Positions 29,105 through 39,661 of a stretch of 64,000 bases of DNA are shown here, in pieces. Below the pieces are notes generated by a model, which worked only from the letters and a program-made list of their open reading frames with translations, did no database searches and was not told where the DNA came from. The DNA comes from Saccharomycopsis malanga. Lineage: Eukaryota > Ascomycota > Saccharomycetes > Ascoideales > Saccharomycopsidaceae. The stretch spans positions 1,488,001 to 1,552,000 of the forward strand of contig CP025323.1 in NCBI GenBank assembly GCA_004014935.1. Direction: 5' to 3'. Both the position numbers and the translations under genes were made by a program. Position 1 is the stretch's first letter, and each line of letters opens with the position of its first letter.

Positions 29105-30748
29105 CTAATACAAAGCTGGGCAATCGTTGATGAAAGTGGCGATTGGAATGTTGCTGTAATCTTCATTACTATTATTATTATAAGTAGTAGCAGTAGGAGG
29201 AGGAGTAGAATTGTTGTTTTTGATATTCAATTCTGCAGGATAACTTATTTGGGCATTTTGGTTGTAGACAGCAGATTGTTGGTTATTGAGTGCATCCTTA
29301 TTGAACAACTGGTAATAATCGTTGGTATTTTTATCGGGGATTTGATTATCGATTTCCATGATATTAGCCAACATCCATTGGTTATTATTCGGTCCCCAAA
29401 GGGTTTGAATGGTTGAACCAAAGCTCTGGCTTCTAGCCAGGTTTGGCGGCCGATTTGTTTGGGTGTTGTTTAGCTGGGGGGTTTTTTTACTGAAGAGATC
29501 ATCAATCAAATCATCAACGTTGGGTATGGCAGTGGTATCATCATGGACAGGCTCAAAAAAGGGGGATTCGTAAACGGTGGTATTACTGTTTGAAATGTTC
29601 AAGCTGTTGAAATGAGTATTGGAGCCATCCATGACATTTGGATAATGGATGTTGAGGAAATCTTCCATTGAGTTTTCCGATGACAATGAGGAGATTTTGG
29701 ATGAGAATGAATGATAATCGTTAGAATCTCGATGAATATTGGATGAGAGTGAATAATGATCATTAAGATCACAATTCAGAACATTGTTAACCAAAGAAGG
29801 ACTTGAAGGGCAAGTATCAAGTGAAGCAGTTGAAGGGCAAGAATCCAGTGAAGATATTGAAATATTATTGGATAATTTGTCGGTGTTTTTTGAAGATAAT
29901 TTGGATAAAGAGTTTTGGTGATTGTTCGAGGCATTTGAACTGCTATTGGTTAACTTTTCGGTATTTTCTAACGACAATTTAGATAAAGAACAGTTTTGGT
30001 AATTATTGACAGCATTTAAACTATTATTGGACAACTTTTCGGTGTTTTCAGTATTTTCTAACCAAAATTTAGATAAAGAAGAATTTTGATGATTATTCAC
30101 AGCATTTAAACTATTATTGGATAACTTTTCGGTGTTTTCATAGTTTTCTAAAGATATTTTGGACAAAGAACAGTTTTGATGATTATTCACACAAGAACAA
30201 AACAAAACATTTTCCTCATCAACTCCTTCCACCATTTCAGGCTCTACAATGTCGGTTTGAAGCCTATTTTTAACAAAATTGGCGTGAATATCATGATTGA
30301 ACGACTCAGAATTGAAAAACTCTCCTTTTTCAGAATGGCAGTTCTTCAAAGGATGATTATGCTGGCCATTGACTATCACAATCGACCATTTGTTCGATCT
30401 AATCGAATAATTGGCTCTGATTCGGAAGGGACAGGCGCAATTTGAGTCTTTCATCTTCTTCTGCTTCATCTTCTGCTGCAACTCAAACGTATCCAACAAT
30501 CCCTGCTTTTGTAAAAGCAATTTCTGCTTTTTTGAGATTCTCTTTTGCCGAACCTTTTTGAATGAGGACGAATACCGATACGACTTACATTTGAACACAA
30601 TCTTGGTATCGTCCGATCTTTCGATCACAATCAAAATCCCTAGCGGTAACAACCGATTTTGGATCCAAGACTTGATCTGCTTGCGGTCGTTAAACATGGG
30701 CTTTTCGTTATTTTGGCCAAAAAGCAAATCTGCAGCACTAAGAAACAT
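29105..30748 (-). CDS. AFT2: Aft1/Aft2-type iron-responsive transcription factor
   Basis: 547 residues; the start is the ATG at 30748 (MFLSAADLLFG), since a longer frame would need TTG. The Aft DNA-binding domain covers roughly residues 15-140: FNDRKQIKSWIQNRLLPLG, ILIVIERSDDTKIVFKCKS, then CACPFRIRANYSIRSNKW and VNGQHNHPLK, which bear the zinc ligands. The pair CSC near residue 180 sits where yeast Aft proteins have the CDC motif that binds a [2Fe-2S] cluster to switch the factor off when iron is sufficient. A fourfold repeat of about 30 residues (VNNHQNCSLSK ... ENTEKLSNNSLNA) follows, then Asn/Ser-rich sequence. Aft factors activate high-affinity iron uptake. Whether it is Aft1- or Aft2-like cannot be decided. 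Confidence 0.88.
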   Translation of the reverse strand: MFLSAADLLFGQNNEKPMFNDRKQIKSWIQNRLLPLGILIVIERSDDTKIVFKCKSYRYSSSFKKVRQKRISKKQKLLLQKQGLLDTFELQQKMKQKKMKDSNCACPFRIRANYSIRSNKWSIVIVNGQHNHPLKNCHSEKGEFFNSESFNHDIHANFVKNRLQTDIVEPEMVEGVDEENVLFCSCVNNHQNCSLSKISLENYENTEKLSNNSLNAVNNHQNSSLSKFWLENTENTEKLSNNSLNAVNNYQNCSLSKLSLENTEKLTNSSSNASNNHQNSLSKLSSKNTDKLSNNISISSLDSCPSTASLDTCPSSPSLVNNVLNCDLNDHYSLSSNIHRDSNDYHSFSSKISSLSSENSMEDFLNIHYPNVMDGSNTHFNSLNISNSNTTVYESPFFEPVHDDTTAIPNVDDLIDDLFSKKTPQLNNTQTNRPPNLARSQSFGSTIQTLWGPNNNQWMLANIMEIDNQIPDKNTNDYYQLFNKDALNNQQSAVYNQNAQISYPAELNIKNNNSTPPPTATTYNNNSNEDYSNIPIATFINDCPALY

Positions 30749-32892
30749 GACGCACAATAAACGGTGTAATTTCCCAATTAATGATATAATAATAAAGCGA
30801 AATGCAAACTATGACGATCGCTATTCATCAAGAAGAATATTCAGGAATATGGCCGATAATATACTGATCCTCACTTGTGAAATTGCCAAAGATGATTATT
30901 ATAGTATACAAGTTGATATGTGATTTTATAGTTGATATTGCCAAACCTACAGATGTTGCAGACCAAAAAAAGAAAAATCCCTTTCAAATACACCAAATCC
31001 AAAAGGAGAAATCCAAATAGTCAACCGAAAATCAAGGAATAACCTCGCCTTAAATATAGCTCAACCATCATTCATTCAAAAGAATGCCTCATGGTGCATT
31101 GCAGCGCGTCCTGCGTGCCGCTGCACTGATCGAATCGATAGAGCAAAAAAGTAAAATGCCTCTGGCATATATCACCGACTCGGGCTTCGCGGTTACCCGG
31201 AACGGCTTCTTTCAGCCAATGAGATCCGGCACCGGCTGCGGGATGGTATCTCAATGTTTGCATATTGCTTCACCGGAGTGCGCATGACTGATGGAATCGA
31301 TAAAAATTTTTTACTCCCAATCTATTCCATCAGACATGCATCGACATCGACATCAAAGTGCATATGCGTGCATTGGTATGCGTCATGGTGCATCGAGGAG
31401 TTTTGGTGGGCGTGGGCCATTATATTATTGCAAAGTTGAGCATTTGGTTTTCCTTTCCACCAATGCTACCGATCAATACTGAAAATCATGCATTGTTTTT
31501 ATAGGTCAGGCGGTATTAAAAGCAATTATTCCAATTTTGGTTGCAGAAACTGCTGAAAAAAATGCATAAAAATAAAACAGTCAAAAATGCTGGCCAGCAG
31601 AAAAAACACTACAGGAAGGCACTACTGCAGCATGCCAAGCATAATCACCTTATTATCTAAAAGAATTTTTTCATTGCAGTCTATAAACTGCAAAGATTTA
31701 TTGTATTTTTACCCATAAAGTGATCTTTCCACACATAGAGCATCATCACACCTGCCTTTACATGCATTTTCACCGCCAAACCGAACCAAATTGACAAGAT
31801 GTTGATAATTTCCAAGTCGCGCGGGTTTTTTTTTTACTCTTGCTGAGGCGCCATATCATGCATTTGTCTGCATGGGTATGCAACTTTAATTCCAGCCTGC
31901 ATGGTTGCACTATAGATGGAAAAGATAAAGAATTTTTGAGTTTATGACCATTTTCCGAGTATTATTGCACTTTATGTGAATTACAAGTGTCCAGCAAGGC
32001 GCAGATGTTATTACAAGTAAAGCTTAATTTGGTCATTAACACTTTTTTGCAGTGAAATGCGCTTTATATTGCAAGTTACTAAGACAATTCAAATATCTAA
32101 TTTATTCCATGTAATCTTTGCAAAGCTTTTGGCAGTTTTCTTAGTTTTCGAAAAATCACAGTCACAGCCGTAAAATCACAGCCCTTACGCTTGTTTTTCG
32201 CACTACCATGGGGAATTACGTACAATTATGGGGAATTATGTACAATTGCAAGGCCTGCGGCCTTAATTTCCTGTAGAAACTAAATTATACAAGACTTTTT
32301 CTTCCAATATGGAAACTCCCTCGGGTGCCTTTCCAATAAACTATGGTAAGGTTTTCTCTTTTACAGCCAGGAGCTTGCAGAACACCATTTAGTAGGAAAT
32401 AATGGCGTTAAATGTAATTGTTGTCTATATCGGTTGTTAATGAGCAAACTTTGGTATTTCGGTTATTTCAAAGCAGTAAACACCATTGATACCTGCTCTG
32501 ACTAAGCTGTTCTCTACACAAGTCCCAAAAACTTGGGAAACCCCATTGGAAAAACCTATTAAAAAAACCCATTGGGAAAGGCGTTTTTGCCCTTTGGAAA
32601 CAGTTTTTATTGGACAAAACAGGTTTGCGGCCGCTCAAATTAAGCAGGAAACTTTTTATTGGCCATTGTCTAGTGCATTAAGCCGAAACCCAGCCGAGAA
32701 TCATTCTCGCTAATCGATTTGACTAATTTAACGGTAAAGTTTGCACGTTTGCCCTTTACCAAGTCTTTGGTTTTTAAACCGCAGTTTGTCTTTGCTAATT
32801 GTCTGGTTTTTCAAAGTATCATCAGTATTTGCTGCTTGGTTTACCTCGATTAATACGAGAATTTGAACTTTTGGCTATGGACCTAGTGGCTG
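30749..32892. other. AFT upstream region, gene-poor and TGCA-rich
   Basis: 2.1 kb without a credible gene. The segment 31080-31420 is full of TGCA, GCATG and ATCGAT words and contains GGTTACCCGG at about 31191, a Reb1-type site. A second TGCATG-rich patch lies at 31850-31920. Short open frames at 31072-31290 on both strands look accidental. Confidence 0.45.
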
Positions 32893-33793
32893 GGCCAGGT
32901 GGCCAAGTTGGTTGGGGCATGCGCCACGCAGAATAGTGCAGAATAGTGCAGAAAAACAAGTGTGGCGTTCCTCACTTGGGGTTTTGGGACTCGATTCGCG
33001 CTGTTGATGTTTTGGAGTAATCATCAAACATTTTATTGAATTCGATTAGTGTTGTCCAAGGTATTTTGGTTTGAAAATTGGTAAAGTCAAATTTCAAATT
33101 TTTTTGCTATCTTATAGTACTACTTTCAATAAAAAAAACTAGATTTTCGAATAAATATTTGATAAAACGGAAAATTGCCAATTTTGAGAAAAAGTTGGTT
33201 CTTCCAAGTCATATTCTAGAGTCTTTACAGCAAACCAAACCATACAAAGGTTGTATTTTTATATTCTTAAAGTCCTAAGGTTTTATACTATGTAACTTGT
33301 TTTGAGATTTGGCTTTTACATAATATTTGATAGCAAAATGGTATCATTTTGTCTAAAATAACACATAATTTGCTAAAACTCGTGTATACCACCTCTTAAA
33401 GTGACTGTTTTTATTTTTTAACCTTGGTCTATAGTTTCCAATTGCGTTTAGTTTCATTTGCACCTTTTCCAGCGCTTGAATGTGCTTTTATTTAGAAAGA
33501 CGTGTATCTCGAGAGCTACAAAAGGCTTGGTTTATAATAGGTTCTCACAGTAGCTTATATTTGAAAATAATCATCAACTATTGCCAAAATGCCATATTTC
33601 AGCTTCCTACTTGGATTGAACATTTTATGGTGCTCGGTAAAGCGTAATATGCTTATTGACAACCTTTATACCTCTGATCAGCGGAGGCCGACTGCAAATT
33701 GGTAATAAACTTTGGCTGTTTTTGTTCAAACAATTATATGGTTTTGGTTTTTAAAACAAGGACATGTCAATTGGATTGAAAAAGGTTTACAGG
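32893..33793 (+). repeat. 1-kb tRNA-headed repeat, copy C (internal deletion)
   Basis: Head AGGTGGCCAAGTTGGTTGGG, GCGCCACGC stem with GTGTGGCG, and the family body. It lacks roughly 120 bp between CAGCGGAGGCCG and ACTGCAAATTGGTAATAAAC that copies A and E contain. Confidence 0.85.
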
Positions 33794-33984
33794 TGTGTCT
33801 GGGACAACTGGCCATAGCGTAGTGCAACTCATTAGGTCTTCAAGTAGATTAGTACTGATGTTTTTGGAGAATGATTAAACTACTAACGCAGCAAATATTC
33901 AGTGCCTTTATTTTTATTCAAATATTTCCTTATGATTTTAATTGAAAAGCCAATGGTTTGTATCACTATGTAAATAGATAAGAA

Positions 33985-34110
33985 TAATATTCTATATTTG
34001 GAGCCCAGTATGTACGAAATTAATATGTACTGCGCTCGAAATGTATGGTACTATTATTATAATAATGATCTTGTATTTCAAGTCCAGTATTATTAATATT
34101 ATAGCAAGAT
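33985..34110. mobile_element. Inverted pair of SINE tails
   Basis: A minus tail (ATATTTGGAGCCCAGTATGT), a plus tail (ATATGTACTGCGCTCGAAATG) and another minus tail (GTATTTCAAGTCCAGTA) stand close together around ATT repeats. No heads are present. Confidence 0.65.
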
Positions 34111-34183
34111 TGTGCAAAGGTTAAGTCAATCGATGATAAAGCCAGTTTATTGGCAATTACAAAGTCCTAGCCGATATTTATAG

Positions 34184-34263
34184 GAAACCTGACATTTTTA
34201 AAGTCTAAAGGCTGAAAACAAGTGAAACCTGATATTTTTAAAGTCTAAAGGCTGAAAACAAGT
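34184..34263. repeat. 40-bp tandem duplication
   Basis: GAAACCTGACATTTTTAAAG through GCTGAAAACAAGT is repeated once with a single difference (starts 34184 and 34224). Confidence 0.9.
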
Positions 34264-34362
34264 GAAAATTCGTAAATTTGTCATCAATATATGGCAAGAT
34301 TCAATGCAAACCGTTCAACGGTTGGAAATAACAAAAAGGTATTGATTGGAAGGTGCTGTGGA

Positions 34363-34917
34363 TCATCTCTCACTCACGCAAACACAGACATTATCATATT
34401 TACATTGGATAGGAGCATACTTGTCAAAAGTGACACTCCGGCAGTTGTAACTGCAATCGACAAACTCGTTACAGTATTCAGGTACACATCGAGCTTCACA
34501 GCCATACCAGGAAGGGTCAGAGGTGGATTGGGGCGCTTGAGACGAAGTTGTCGATGCGAATTTGGGTTGGTTTCTTCTGGAAGAGCCTGTGTAGTGGTAT
34601 TCTTTCCCATCTGCTACTTTTTTTGCGGAGCTGCGGTTCTGGACAGGTTTATTGTGATTGTTATGGGTCTGTGGGCTTTTTGGAGCGTGTTTTATGGCCA
34701 GGAACAGTTTAGAATGGTTTTTGGGAATAGACAGGGACCACCACTGGATTCCTTGGTATTTTGATTGCTCGTGGCTTTGGGATTCAGAGTTTAGATGCTG
34801 TATGTAAATGTCAGTGTCGTTTATTGGTTCCTGTATTGCTTGGCTTGGGTTATCAAACACTTTTGAGTTCAAAAAGGTTGAGAACATTATGGCAAATGTA
34901 GATTTGGCTGCAATCAT
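34363..34917 (-). CDS. Putative secreted cysteine-rich protein with Kex2-like site
   Basis: I do not recognise the gene. From the ATG at 34917 it encodes 184 residues. The first 20 (MIAAKSTFAIMFSTFLNS...) have a Lys then a short hydrophobic core, a weak signal-peptide candidate. A polar middle is followed by Arg-Arg at 114-115, a possible Kex2 cleavage site. The last 45 residues hold eight cysteines at 140, 144, 149, 155, 159, 172, 178 and 180. The pattern C-x5-C-x3-C-x12-C-x5-C-x-C contains the CxxxC and CxC pairs of cysteine-stabilised alpha-beta (defensin-like) folds. A longer frame would need a TTG start. It stands alone in a gene-poor stretch. It could be a small secreted toxin-like or defence peptide, a cell-surface protein, or a chance ORF. 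Confidence 0.45.
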   Translation of the reverse strand: MIAAKSTFAIMFSTFLNSKVFDNPSQAIQEPINDTDIYIQHLNSESQSHEQSKYQGIQWWSLSIPKNHSKLFLAIKHAPKSPQTHNNHNKPVQNRSSAKKVADGKEYHYTGSSRRNQPKFASTTSSQAPQSTSDPSWYGCEARCVPEYCNEFVDCSYNCRSVTFDKYAPIQCKYDNVCVCVSER

Positions 34918-36587
34918 CGTTGAGTGTAGTGGAACCAACTATAGACGAGGCCAAAATCGGACAGCAGCAGCTATTTATTTGTTAGTCGACCATTCTTGCC
35001 AAAAACCAGGAATGGAAAGTGTCCAAAGGATTCATGATAAAGATGGTCGCCGGCCTGGGGATATCCGCAGTTATATGCTAAACTAAACTTACTTTGTATG
35101 ATGCACTCGTATATTCAAGTCTTCTCGGTAAACAAGCGCTGCTACACTAATGTTTCAGACCAAACTAGTTGAGAATCTTGGGATATTTATACCAATCATG
35201 TTTACAAGGATGGTTGGCAGATTGCGGAGTTGTACGAGATACGTCCAAAAAGTAAAGTAAAACCAAGTGGTATAGTCTAATTTGCGGATGAGTGAGCTGA
35301 ATCTTTGGACAAAATAGGAAGGAGGCTTCTTTACTGTCACCAGGCACACTAAGTTTCGCTAACAAGTTGCTTTAAAGAGATTATGATTATATAGACTTTA
35401 TCAAACATTGTTACTTGATAATAGAGATAATAAGAGTAATAAGAGTAATAATATCAATAATAAGAATAATAGTATCAATAATAAGAGTAATAATATCAAT
35501 AATAAGAGAAATAATATCAATAATATCAATAATAATCTATATTTTAGCCCATGCTACTTGGAATTGTAATTTATCCAAATACCTCTATCTATTGCTTACT
35601 CTACATATTATTACCACTTCTTTCCAGCCCAGTCATACTGCGCTGATAGTTTCCTGTCTCATCACTCGTACACTCGTCATTACAATGCAAATTTGCAGAT
35701 TAGCGTCACCATCAAGGATCGGCACTGAGATTGGTGCCAACTTTATACCGTCAAGCTAAAGAAGTATCGGAGCGTTATGCTCCATTTGCTATCTTTGTAG
35801 CATCAGTCGTGAGTTAGAGTTTTCCCAAATCTACATGCTCTTTACACTTTGATCCACGATATGTAATCTACTCTAATGTACGATGCTTGACAAATTAATC
35901 ATGTCTGTCAAAATAGCAAAAATCCCTGCCTGAAAAAATGAAGATTTGACATATCAGAGAAATGCAATCTTCAGTCCAACCTGGCAACAATCAGTTCCAA
36001 TTTATTCACATTATACAGTTGAACAATTAGTCTACAGGCCTGTGTTTGAAGAATGGCATTCTCTAATTGTTCTTATTAATTAATCCTTGATATTGTCAAA
36101 CACTTCTTTATGCGCTCTTGTTTTGAGACATAAAACTACCCTCTTTACCAACTTACAATCACTCTTCTCCAACCACCAATCAGTATCTTCAACAAATCAT
36201 AGTCTCGCTTTCAACTAGTAGGCCAATATGCTTCTCGCTGCAAGATCATCGCGGGCGGTGCGTCACACCTGCATCAGCCTGCGTCCCCAACCTTTCAACA
36301 ACATCAACCAGCGAATTTTACCACGAAACACTCTGAAAACGCTCATGTAACAAGAAAGGATTAGCAGACCGTTAAATTCTGATAGCCAACAAACCTTGTT
36401 TCTGCAAACGGTTTTGATTGGATGTTGGTTCTCGTAAATTCTCTTTTTAAGATCCTCTCCACCAGCATTGATACACTCTTTGATATGCGATCAATCATCT
36501 TTTACTGGTATTCTCATCTTGTCCTGTAAAACAGGTAAAAGCAGCAACTGTTTAATGTTGTCAGTGTGTGTAATCAGCTGTATAGTC
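34918..36587. other. Intergenic, no gene seen
   Basis: Holds an AAT-type microsatellite (35417-35540) and otherwise featureless AT-rich DNA. Short frames at 34808, 35155 and 36468 have no recognisable domain. Confidence 0.4.
35417..35540. repeat. AATAAT/AGTAAT microsatellite
   Basis: Irregular trinucleotide-based array of ATAATAAGAGTAAT and AATATCAATAAT units. Confidence 0.85.
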
Positions 36588-36660
36588 TTAATAATAATAG
36601 CTTATATTGAGAGCCTACTAAATATCAGTTTCCTATATACTCGCTCGGGACTTGCTAATG
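36588..36660 (-). mobile_element. SINE 3'-end fragment
   Basis: ATAATAATAGCTTATATTGA then GAGCCTACTAAATATCAGTTTCCTATATAC is a diverged minus-strand tail. Confidence 0.55.
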
Positions 36661-36796
36661 GTGGTATTCAATTCTTTTCTATGCGTTTGCCCCGATTCTG
36701 CTGACCCTGCTTATATATCAGTTCGATTTACAATATATGATTTTTGGGTGTATTATAATTACACACTACCAAATCGCAAAAAGTTTTGTCATATTA

Positions 36797-36891
36797 GGCA
36801 ACGTGTCCGAGCGGTTAAGGAGAAAGACTTGAATAAAATTCATGCCATCTTTTGGGCTTTGCCCGCGCAGGTTCGAGTCCTGCCGTTGTCG
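36797..36891 (+). tRNA. tRNA-Ser(UGA) with a 13-nt intron
   Basis: Acceptor stem GGCAACG pairs with CGTTGTC (one G-T); discriminator G. D arm TCCGAGCGGTTAAGGA contains the A box. The anticodon stem AAAGA/TCTTT encloses CTTGAA, a 13-nt insert and A, giving anticodon TGA with the intron after position 37. The long variable arm GGGCTTTGCCC marks a class II tRNA, and the T arm GCAGGTTCGAGTCCTGC holds the B box. Without the intron it is 82 nt, as expected for tRNA-Ser. This is a true tRNA, unlike the SINE heads nearby. Confidence 0.93.
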
Positions 36892-36989
36892 TTTATTATA
36901 TTTTTGCTCATATAGTGCTTTTTTTTAAACTTTCGTTAACAATGTGGCAAGTGTTATTCAAAGATTTTCAGTTATCTAATTATTTATAA

Positions 36990-37092
36990 TTGGACTACTA
37001 GTTCCTCCTTTGTTCCTATATACCTTTTATTCTTTTACATAGTCTACGTTTTACCCATTCTCCTGTCAATAGAAACTCATCTTGATATTACA
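36990..37092 (+). mobile_element. LTR 3'-end fragment
   Basis: TACATAGTCTACGTTTTACC then CATTCTCC and CTCATCTTGATATTACA match the last 100 bp of the LTR family, ending in CA at 37092. Confidence 0.65.
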
Positions 37093-37204
37093 CGAACAAA
37101 TTCTAAATTTTATTTATTGAAGAAAAGTTGGCAGCTGGAAAGAAGAATTAAAGATTGTGGTTTTATAGATTTAATCAATAAACAACTCGATCATTTAATT
37201 ATCT

Positions 37205-37262
37205 ATATAATAATAATAATCTTATATTTCAAGCCCAGTACATATCAGTTTCGTTAATTATC
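37205..37262 (-). mobile_element. SINE tail fragment
   Basis: AATAATAATAATCTTATATT then TCAAGCCCAGTACATATCAG is the minus-strand SINE tail. Confidence 0.7.
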
Positions 37263-37399
37263 TATTATCTTGAGATACAAATCCGAAAAAAATTGATGTT
37301 TTGTTAAATTCAGCCTTTTCAAACGGTGAAATTTGCAATGGTGAATAATTTATAAAAGTAAAACAAAGCAATTGAAATTCTCACAAACATGTTTTCAGT

Positions 37400-37577
37400 T
37401 ATAATAACAATAATATCATATATTTCAAGCCCAGTACATATCAGTTTTGTATATACGCGCTATGTCTAAGGGGAAAAGCCCAATCATGTCCTTTTGATCA
37501 TAGTTGGCTCACCCATGTTCCTGTTATGCCTTGTTTTTCTCTTATCCGAAAGGTTTGAGCCAAATGGCCCACTGGCA
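37400..37577 (-). mobile_element. Short-form SINE, full length
   Basis: Right to left: head GCCAGTGGGCCATTTGGCTC, a shortened interval, AACAGGAACATGGGTGAGCC, GGACATGATTGGGCTTTTCC, the ATAGCGCGTATATAC block and the tail TGTACTGGGCTTGAAATATA. Same short form as 26864-27046. Confidence 0.8.
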
Positions 37578-37644
37578 CATGTTTTCACTTATTCAATAAT
37601 AATTACAATGTAGTTTGGAAGCTCAGGCAAAGTTACACCAGTGC

Positions 37645-37710
37645 TGTATAACATTGTATAACATTGTATAACATTGTATAACATTGTATAACATTGTATA
37701 ACATTGTATA
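37645..37710. repeat. 10-bp tandem repeat
   Basis: Six perfect copies of ACATTGTATA plus a partial one. Confidence 0.93.
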
Positions 37711-37912
37711 CCTTAAAAAACCAAATATCCCAATACTGTTTGAAAGAGTTGTCAGTTTGAGTTCAAAAATGTACAGATTCAAAATGACTGTTCACACTGA
37801 ATGTGAATATATTCAAGAACTGAAAATAAAAGTAAAAGTCTAATAATAAGTTTTGTAATGTGATGAGCACATATAAATGTCTATAAATTGTATTGGTATC
37901 GGTGATTCAGCT

Positions 37913-39183
37913 TCATTTACAGGTGTTGTAAGTTCTTTTACTGACAGGAGTTGGGATGATGCTGTTTTTGACTAAAGCTTGGAAACTCCATTGGTCAATG
38001 TTGATCATCTTCCAGTTCCAGAAAAACCAACCAGCGCCTTTTTCAAAAGCGTTGAATTGAGCTTGGACAAGCTTGCTCATCTTTTGTTTATTGTCATTGG
38101 ACCATGATTGGATGGCTGAAGTGTAGTCATTACCACTACTTTGGAAAGCAGCGGTAAACTCGCCAACAACTTGTTTGTAGTTTTGGGCAGCAATGTCTTT
38201 TCCCCAGGTGCAAATCTGGTCAATCTTTTGGTCGTAGTTTTTGTTCTTGTAGTTATCGTTGAACAAAAGGTATTGATGAGTGTCATAGATAATGTTTGGC
38301 TTGCTATTGTAGGACTTGTCTTTCCAAGCACCTTGCCATAAATAACCGTCATGAAGAATGATGTTTTGGTTGGAACCAACATCATTTCTTACCTCATTGA
38401 TCACGTCAGAATAAAAGTTGCTGAGGGTATCTTGAGAGAAGGAGCTTCCGACAGTTGGCTCGTTCAACAATTCAATACCAACTATAACATCTTTGTATTC
38501 GGCGCCACCATACTTGGCAAAGATGGACTTGAGAATCTCCTTGGTTTTGGCAGTGTTTCCACTCTGTTGCCACTCGTGCTGGCCCAGACGCCCACTGTTG
38601 TCGTAACCATTCTGGCTTCCAGGGGCACCATGAAGATCAATCCAGACGTAAATGCCATTGTTTCGGGCCCATTGGATTGCCTTTTGCAAATATTCATCTT
38701 GGCCTCCTTTGTAGTACTTGTCGCCGGGCATCAAAGTGTATGCCCAGTATCCAATTGGGATTCTGACCGCATTCAAGCCATAACTCTTGATTTCTTTGAA
38801 GTCTGATTCAGTAATCCAACTGGCATAATGCTTCTCCAAGATTTTACCAGCAGCATCTTTACCCAAAGCGCCTGCAAAGTTGTACTCGTCAGCAGGGATA
38901 TTTCCATTTGGAAATATGTCTTTGTTAAACAAATCTGTGTTGATCCAAGGCTCTAAAACTAGCCATCCTCCAAGATTAACGCCTCTAATAGGCTCATTCG
39001 ATGGGTATTGGAAGAACGAAGAAGCAGATCCAGCAGTTGCTACTGACAGATTTAATGGAGCGGTTTCTGAGTGGGTAGAAGTTGGAATATTGGTTTGGTT
39101 TGGTTGGTAGTTGTTATGAGATTTAGTATGAGAATCAGAACCAGAATTATAATCATAATCAGAACCAGAATTATAATCATAAT

Positions 39184-39224
<41 letters not shown>

Positions 39225-39661
39225 TTATAATCATAATCAGAACCAGCTTCTTCGTCGTTCATTTCATTAGTAGCGGATGCAGAAGCATACACAGTGGTAT
39301 AAATGGTAGTATAATAATGTGGTTTCTTCTGGGTAGTCAGACTATATGTGATATCGTCGCCAGAATAAGCAGCGGTTGGAGTAGCTGGATTTCCATAGCT
39401 TGTTAAGCTTGTATTTTTGTTCTTTGCACCATGTGAATGGTGATGTTTATGATGGTGTTTAGTGTTGTCACCGGAAACAGTGGAGTATGTATTTGGTGAG
39501 TATGAATTGTAATCTGACGAATCTAAAGTATAACTGGACGAGTACGAGCTGTAATCTGACAAATATGGATCCGAAGCAGCGTCTCTCTCGTTTACAACTG
39601 GATATGAAGCTGCAATGCTGGAAAAGGCAGCAATAAGACTAACAACATTGACCGTCAACAT
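37913..39661 (-). CDS. Exo-1,3-beta-glucanase, GH5, with long N-terminal extension
   Basis: Secreted cell-wall glucan 1,3-beta-glucosidase of the EXG1/XOG1/SPR1 family; 582 residues. A signal peptide (VVSLIAAFSSIAASYPVV) is followed by a Ser/Tyr/Asp-rich extension of about 200 residues with perfect SG repeats and YDYNSGSD repeats. The GH5 domain begins near residue 224 with IRGVNLGGWLVLEPW. WIDLHGAPGSQNGYDNSGR, IELLNEP (acid/base Glu near 398) and VVGEF (nucleophile Glu near 501) are present. TATATATAA lies about 63 bp upstream (39724-39732). Usual family members are about 430-450 residues, so the extension is extra and may act as a wall stalk. Paralogue identity is open. Confidence 0.93.

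Noticed and set aside
30749-30757. Three extra residues at the Aft start
   Set aside because: They need a TTG start; the ATG at 30748 is adequate.
34291-34764. 157-codon plus-strand ORF
   Set aside because: It is antisense to the cysteine-rich frame, has no recognisable motif and appears to be its shadow.
39052-39406. ORFs rich in RTRTRT or LVLVLV opposite the glucanase
   Set aside because: They are frame shadows of the SG/YDYNSG repeats.
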